A DNA stretch of 10,241 nucleotides from Pseudomonadota bacterium (GTDB taxonomy: Bacteria; Pseudomonadota; Gammaproteobacteria; Acidithiobacillales; Acidithiobacillaceae): positions 1 to 10,241 of the forward strand of contig JAKAVW010000084.1 of the NCBI GenBank assembly GCA_021827445.1, read 5' to 3'. This document shows, piece by piece, positions 6,888-10,241 of the stretch. The notes beneath the pieces are model-generated. The model did not search any database and was not told where the DNA came from. It worked only from the letters and a program-made list of their open reading frames with translations. Numbering within the stretch: position 1 is the first letter of the stretch; every line of letters starts with the position of its first letter. The translations under genes were made by a program, and so were the position numbers.

Positions 6888-7379
6888 GTGACCACTGCCA
6901 ACGTCTCTTTTCTGCGAACCGCCGGGTTGCTGGCATGCCTCTCCCCCGCCCTGCTCACAGGTTGCGCTCGCATGCACACATCCCCGGTGGCCGCCAATCC
7001 CGCCCCATCCATCAATGGTCCACTGGACCGCGCCGCCGACAAGGTGTCGAACGCCTGGGCTCTGCTGGCCACCGAGAATGCCGCCATCCATCCCCCCAAG
7101 GGCGGTTCGCCAATTCTGCCCCCCGCGCTCGCCAGAACGGTGCCCATCAGCTGGACCGGGCCCATAGCTCCGGTCGTTTCGAGACTGAGTGCGCTGGCCG
7201 GATACCGCTACATGCCCGAGGGGAAGGCGCCGGCGGCCCCGATCATCATCCATCTGTCCGGGAACCACTCCCTGTTCCGGGATCTGCGGGAGATTGCCGT
7301 TCAGTCAGGGAAAAGGGCCGATCTGACCGTGAACGCCCGGACCCAAAAAATCGTCTTGCGGTATACGGAGGCGCAGTGA
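6888..7379 (+). CDS. dotD: DotD/TraH-like outer-membrane lipoprotein of a type IVB secretion system
   Basis: This 163-residue protein starts at GTG 6888. It has a lipoprotein signal peptide ending in LLTGC, so lipidation is expected at Cys26. The mature part carries DotD family hallmarks: a DRAADKVSNAWALLA helix (about 47-61), then PISWTGPIAPVVSRLSALAG (about 85-104) and a C-terminal fold ending KIVLRYTEAQ. DotD (TraH in IncI plasmids) is an outer-membrane lipoprotein that helps place the DotH secretin-like protein in the core complex. The length is normal for the family. The stop overlaps the start of the dotC gene (TGATG, 7377-7381), and the dotD-dotC-dotB order matches both the Legionella dotDCB locus and IncI traHIJ. 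No other dot genes fit in the window, so the rest of the system should lie to the right. The role in conjugation rather than effector export is inferred from the mobile-element setting. Confidence 0.85.
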   Translation: MTTANVSFLRTAGLLACLSPALLTGCARMHTSPVAANPAPSINGPLDRAADKVSNAWALLATENAAIHPPKGGSPILPPALARTVPISWTGPIAPVVSRLSALAGYRYMPEGKAPAAPIIIHLSGNHSLFRDLREIAVQSGKRADLTVNARTQKIVLRYTEAQ

Positions 7380-8116
7380 TGCTCTGGACATTGCCACAAC
7401 TGGAGCAGTTACAGCCGGCCCAGGTGGTACAGGGGCATACTTCTCCCCTGCATCTGGAGCGCAAGGCACTGGTACAGGAAGCCGAGACCATCGGTGCACA
7501 AGGAGGGCTCACCTGGGAGACCCGTCAGATTAACCGGGTGCTGCAATCACAATCAGCCCACCTGGACAAGATTTTTAATTTCGCGCCTCTGATGGATCAG
7601 GGCGGGCTTTTGCCTCCCGTGCTCATCAAGGGGCATCGGCAGGCGCATTACGGTTCCGATCTCATCCGCACGGCCCGAGCCGTCTATCGCATGGTCCAGC
7701 CTGCGACTTTCCATTCCGTCACGCCCACCTGGCGCAGTTACCTCATTCGCCACTTCCGCGCACCCAGCTTGGCGAGCATCCCGCCGGCACTGTTGCCCCA
7801 CGATGATAAGCAGCGGCGAATCTGGGAACGTGCGGCAGCCTTGGGCTGGAGCGCCGGAGTGGAAGAGGCCCACAGCATTTATCGCCAGGACCTCGCCCGC
7901 CTGACCATGGATGTGACCGGCATGATCCAGTTCCAGCGACTCCTGATCGAAGGCAAGGTCAGCACTCCGGTCATGGCCGTGGCCCATCTTGGCATCGAGC
8001 GCGATGAGCGCCTCGACGGCGAAGCCCAGCGCATGGCGGTCGGCGTGGCCGAGCGACGCATTACCCGGCCGGCGGGATTTCGGGCTCTCCAACACTGGCG
8101 CGTACTGCCCAGATAG
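7379..8116 (+). CDS. dotC: DotC/TraI-like core component of a type IVB secretion system, lacking a visible signal peptide
   Basis: From ATG 7379 the protein has 245 residues. Family features are clear: LGAQGGL-type AETIGAQGGLTWETRQIN, LDKIFNF, LLPPVL, VYRMVQPATFHSVTPTWRSYL, IWERAAALGWSAGVEEA and the late MIQFQRLLIEGKVSTP segment. In Legionella and IncI plasmids DotC/TraI is a lipoprotein that works with DotD to place DotH in the outer membrane. Here the protein begins MLWTLPQLEQLQ, which corresponds to the start of the mature chain; no hydrophobic signal or lipobox is present. The frame is open further upstream (to 6935), but that segment overlaps dotD and reads as Arg/Pro/His-rich shadow. 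Translation is probably coupled to dotD through the TGATG overlap. Loss of lipidation would be unusual; a sequencing error in the overlap or another export route are alternatives. The family is secure, the start less so. Confidence 0.82.
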   Translation: MLWTLPQLEQLQPAQVVQGHTSPLHLERKALVQEAETIGAQGGLTWETRQINRVLQSQSAHLDKIFNFAPLMDQGGLLPPVLIKGHRQAHYGSDLIRTARAVYRMVQPATFHSVTPTWRSYLIRHFRAPSLASIPPALLPHDDKQRRIWERAAALGWSAGVEEAHSIYRQDLARLTMDVTGMIQFQRLLIEGKVSTPVMAVAHLGIERDERLDGEAQRMAVGVAERRITRPAGFRALQHWRVLPR

Positions 8117-8122
8117 TATCGC

Positions 8123-9253
8123 ATGCACTACCGCGAAATGGATTTCCCCTTCCCCAAGCTGCGTTCCAGAGAATCGGCGCATCAGTTCTTCCGGAACCTG
8201 ATGGACGCGCATCCCGATCTCTCGGACATCGATTTCCAGACCAGGCATCCGCCCATGGTGCAGATCCACGGCAAACGCTTCGCCTTGCGCGGGGAGACCG
8301 ACGAATCCGACATCCTCACCCTGATCAACAGCTGCTTCACCCACCAAACCGGGAAAGGGGATCTGCACAACGAACGGCTCGGCATCAATACCATTCTGGC
8401 CATTCCACTGGGCGGCAACGACTGGTTGCGCTTCCGCTTCAACGCGGTGCTCTGCCAGTTGCCGGGCACGGGTCGCAATGACGCGAGCGGGGTGCAGATC
8501 AGCTTGCGCCATATCCCTTCCATGCTGCCAGACTGGCGGCAATTGGGGATTCCGGAGGAACTCATTCGCGGAGTCTGGTACCCGGACGGCATCGCCCTCG
8601 TCACCGGTCCCACAGGCTCGGGCAAGACCACAACCCTGGCGGCCTTGATCCGCCATGCCCTGGAAGAGAATGAGGAGTTGGTCGATCACAAGGTCATCAC
8701 CGCCGAGTCGCCCATCGAGTTTCTCTACAACCATCCCCGGATCAGCCAGTCCCAGGTGCCGAGCCATCTGCGCGAATGGTATCTCAGCAACGTCGAGGCC
8801 ATGCGCCGCAATCCCGACATCATCCTGATCGGCGAGGTGCGCGATCGAGAGAGCATCCGCACCGCCATAGAAGCCTCCATGACCGGGCATCTGGTGATGA
8901 CCACCGTGCATGTGACCTATGTCAGTGATGCCGTGAGCCGGCTGGTGAAGGCCTTCGGGCCCGAAGAGGCCCCCGCCATGGCGGCGGACATTCTGGAAGC
9001 CCTGCGGGTCGTCATCGCCCAGCGTCTGGTGATCGGCGCCGATGGCCGCCGGGTAGCTGTACGGGAGTGGCTGTTTTTCGATCGGGCGATGCGCAGAGCC
9101 CTGATGCACGTGCCGCCGGTGGAACTGGCCACGGCCATTCAGGAACAGGTGGATCGCAAGGGGCACAGTTACCGGAGGGATGCCGATGATCTGCTCGCCG
9201 CAGGCCGCATCACACCCGAGCGGCACGCCTACATCCTGCGGGGATTCGATTGA
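8123..9253 (+). CDS. dotB: DotB/TraJ-like hexameric ATPase of a type IVB secretion system
   Basis: This 376-residue protein is close to the usual length of DotB. It has an N-terminal domain (1 to about 130), Walker A GPTGSGKTT (162-170), an Asp-box-like TAESPIEF (193-200), Walker B DIILIGEVRDRES (232-244), and a His-box TGHLVMTTVH (254-263). These place it in the VirB11/PilT secretion ATPase superfamily. DotB is a cytoplasmic ATPase that docks on the inner-membrane complex during substrate transfer. The gene follows dotC by 6 bases. The start at 8123 has no strong ribosome site; ATG 8138 (residue 6) is an alternative that would shorten the protein by five residues. dotD-dotC-dotB order is conserved in this system type. 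All motifs look intact, so the gene is probably functional. Confidence 0.9.
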   Translation: MHYREMDFPFPKLRSRESAHQFFRNLMDAHPDLSDIDFQTRHPPMVQIHGKRFALRGETDESDILTLINSCFTHQTGKGDLHNERLGINTILAIPLGGNDWLRFRFNAVLCQLPGTGRNDASGVQISLRHIPSMLPDWRQLGIPEELIRGVWYPDGIALVTGPTGSGKTTTLAALIRHALEENEELVDHKVITAESPIEFLYNHPRISQSQVPSHLREWYLSNVEAMRRNPDIILIGEVRDRESIRTAIEASMTGHLVMTTVHVTYVSDAVSRLVKAFGPEEAPAMAADILEALRVVIAQRLVIGADGRRVAVREWLFFDRAMRRALMHVPPVELATAIQEQVDRKGHSYRRDADDLLAAGRITPERHAYILRGFD

Positions 9254-9287
9254 GGGTTTTTACGTCTCACCATAAAGGAGCCAACAC

Positions 9288-9617
9288 ATGAAGCGTCGCA
9301 TGTTCCAGCACCTCGCCGGCAGTCTCGCCCTGATCGGCGGCCTCGCCCTCACGGGCTGCTCCACTCACCATCATAACCTCGGCCCTTACGGCGGTCACAG
9401 CGTCGGCTGGTATGCCCGCCATGTGAAACGCGCCGAGCTGGAAAATCACTGGTGCAACGACCTGTCCCCGGATCGTCAAGAGTTGAAGTGGGTACGCAAA
9501 ACCTGCGTGCGGGCAAATGTGGGTTGGTTAAAGGATGCCAGGAAATATCGCTGGGACCTCGCCAACGGCGATACCATGGGCAGTATTCCCCGCAAAGACC
9601 GCGGCAGCGGCTGGTGA
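9288..9617 (+). CDS. Small lipoprotein resembling EexN entry-exclusion proteins
   Basis: This is a 109-residue protein with a strong ribosome site (AAGGAG, 9275-9280) and a lipoprotein signal ending LALTGC, so Cys24 should be lipidated. The mature part has GWYARHVKRAELENHWCND and then KTCVRAN: two cysteines (56 and 73) spaced around a charged helix, like the pattern of EexN lipoproteins, which sit in the envelope of conjugative-plasmid hosts and block entry of the same element. The resemblance is in pattern only and the protein is more basic than is typical. It follows dotB by 34 bases on the same strand, so it is probably part of the same transcript. A place next to a transfer system fits surface exclusion, but a structural lipoprotein of the transfer apparatus is also possible. 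That it is a real lipoprotein gene is secure; the EexN assignment is not. Confidence 0.75.
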   Translation: MKRRMFQHLAGSLALIGGLALTGCSTHHHNLGPYGGHSVGWYARHVKRAELENHWCNDLSPDRQELKWVRKTCVRANVGWLKDARKYRWDLANGDTMGSIPRKDRGSGW

Positions 9618-9674
9618 TTTCGTACGAGAATTGTAAGATAACCTCAGACTATGCGCCGACAGCGCGCCCAAGAC

Positions 9675-9680
9675 AGGAGG
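9675..9680 (+). promoter_or_regulatory. Strong ribosome binding site (AGGAGG) deciding the start of the small acidic gene
   Basis: A full AGGAGG lies 6 bases before ATG 9687. The reading frame is open from 9651, but the consensus site and spacing favour the shorter start. Confidence 0.7.
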
Positions 9681-9686
9681 CTCATC

Positions 9687-9863
9687 ATGAGCACGAATGC
9701 AGTGACCGTAGAAAATCTCGCCCCCGAACCCACTCCAATACAGCAAGGCTGGACGGAGATCTCTTTTGAGGAGATCACGGAGCTTGGCCTCGATCCCTGG
9801 GACCCCAGCATGGGGGATACGGATGAAGGCGGAGAAGACCTCCTCCACGGGCAGAAATCATGA
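9687..9863 (+). CDS. Small, very acidic protein of unknown function (58 residues)
   Basis: The ATG at 9687 follows a perfect AGGAGG, giving a 58-residue protein. It has 13 Asp/Glu, one Lys and no Arg, with several Trp and Pro residues (GLDPWDPSMGDTD near the end). No signal peptide, membrane segment or known domain is visible, so it is probably cytoplasmic and perhaps partly disordered. The stop overlaps the start of the next gene (ATGA, 9860-9863), so it is likely translationally coupled to the glycine-zipper lipoprotein gene. I do not recognise its family. The consensus ribosome site and coupled stop argue that it is a real gene rather than chance. Confidence 0.6.
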   Translation: MSTNAVTVENLAPEPTPIQQGWTEISFEEITELGLDPWDPSMGDTDEGGEDLLHGQKS

Positions 9864-10240
9864 AGATCCGTCATCTGCTACTGATCGGAGCGCTGGCACT
9901 GCCGTTGGCCGGTTGCGCCAACAATCCCTACGCCAGCAACGGCACCACGGCAGACACCACGGGTGGTGCAGCCCTCGGAGCACTGGCGGGTGCCGTCATC
10001 GGTAACCAGACCGGAGCACCGCTGGCGGGCGCGGCCATCGGTGCCGGCGTGGGAGGCCTCGCTGGCTATGGCGTCGCGCACAGTGGTCAGGCGACCCAGA
10101 ACAACGTGCAGCAACCCGGCTACTATGCACCTCCGGCCAACAATCCGCAGTGCCCGCCAGGTTACGTCTGCACACCCAATCAGCCGGCACCACCTCCACC
10201 TCCTTGCCCGGCAGGGTATACCTGCACGCCGAATAACTGA
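9860..10240 (+). CDS. Glycine-zipper lipoprotein with two cysteine-paired C-terminal repeats
   Basis: This 126-residue protein has a signal peptide ending LPLAGC (lipidation at Cys19). A glycine/alanine-rich hydrophobic segment (about 35-73) has GxxxG-type spacing (TGGAALGALAGAVIG, then AGAAIGAGVGGLAGYG), typical of glycine-zipper envelope proteins related to the SlyB/Rcs-type 2TM group. The C-terminus is Pro-rich and carries two near-identical repeats, CPPGYVCTPNQ (98-108) and CPAGYTCTPNN (116-126), each with two cysteines six residues apart. The gene is complete and its stop (10238-10240) falls one base before the window end. It overlaps the preceding acidic gene by ATGA. An outer-membrane or periplasmic role next to the conjugation genes is likely; the exact job is unknown. 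Confidence 0.8.
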   Translation: MKIRHLLLIGALALPLAGCANNPYASNGTTADTTGGAALGALAGAVIGNQTGAPLAGAAIGAGVGGLAGYGVAHSGQATQNNVQQPGYYAPPANNPQCPPGYVCTPNQPAPPPPPCPAGYTCTPNN

Positions 10241-10241
10241 T

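Noticed and set aside
7050..7064. CCTGGGC inside dotD as the missing 5' acceptor strand of the tRNA-Phe
   Set aside because: It is the right heptamer on the right strand, but no D arm lies next to it and it falls inside coding sequence, so it is a chance match. The tRNA is truncated, not split by an insertion here.
6935..7378. Upstream extension of the dotC frame as a source of a signal peptide
   Set aside because: It overlaps dotD in another frame and reads as Arg/Pro/His-rich sequence with no hydrophobic segment or lipobox.
7553..9226. Long open frame (557 codons) on the - strand across dotC and dotB
   Set aside because: It lies opposite dotC and dotB, which have clear family motifs. Its His/Gly-rich composition is the expected antisense of high-GC coding sequence.

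Overview
The window is a high-GC proteobacterial accessory region with two functional blocks that meet at a fossil integration site. I cannot name the species. The gene content (an IncI/Dot-type conjugation module, a defence operon, tRNA-Phe sequence at the junction) fits a gammaproteobacterial or Acidithiobacillus-like genome carrying integrative or conjugative elements, or a large plasmid with a fossil attachment site.

Left block (1-6014, all + strand): it opens with the last 42 codons of a gene, probably a type III restriction-modification subunit (weak call). A tight operon follows: a SIR2-family protein, a HerA-family ATPase, a RhuM-family protein, and a helicase whose N-terminus resembles a RelE/ParE toxin. 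The first two gene joints are 4-base ATGA overlaps; the last is a 7-base gap. SIR2-HerA pairs are a known anti-phage system (SIR2-HerA, also called Nezha). The coupled RhuM and toxin-helicase genes make an extended four-gene arrangement, and the last two genes are visibly richer in GC than the first two.

Junction (6015-6887): there is no intact gene here. On the - strand lies a frameshifted, truncated remnant that looks like the N-terminal part of a phage-type tyrosine integrase (6131-6477). It starts about 160 bp past the 3' end of a partial tRNA-Phe(GAA) gene (6637-6686, - strand), which keeps the anticodon arm, T arm, 3' acceptor strand and CCA but has no D arm or 5' acceptor strand. A tRNA 3' end with an integrase gene beside it is the classic form of an att site. 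Here it is either the junction of two elements stacked at one tRNA-Phe locus or a fossil attP of a single element.

Right block (6888-10240, all + strand): dotD (traH-like), dotC (traI-like) and dotB (traJ-like), the conserved core trio of type IVB (Dot/Icm, IncI) secretion and conjugation systems. Three small genes follow: a lipoprotein resembling EexN entry-exclusion proteins, a very acidic 58-residue protein, and a glycine-zipper lipoprotein with two cysteine-paired repeats. DotD and DotC would join the outer-membrane core complex and DotB is the hexameric ATPase. The DotC reading frame has no visible signal peptide, which is unusual. The rest of the transfer system must lie beyond 10241.
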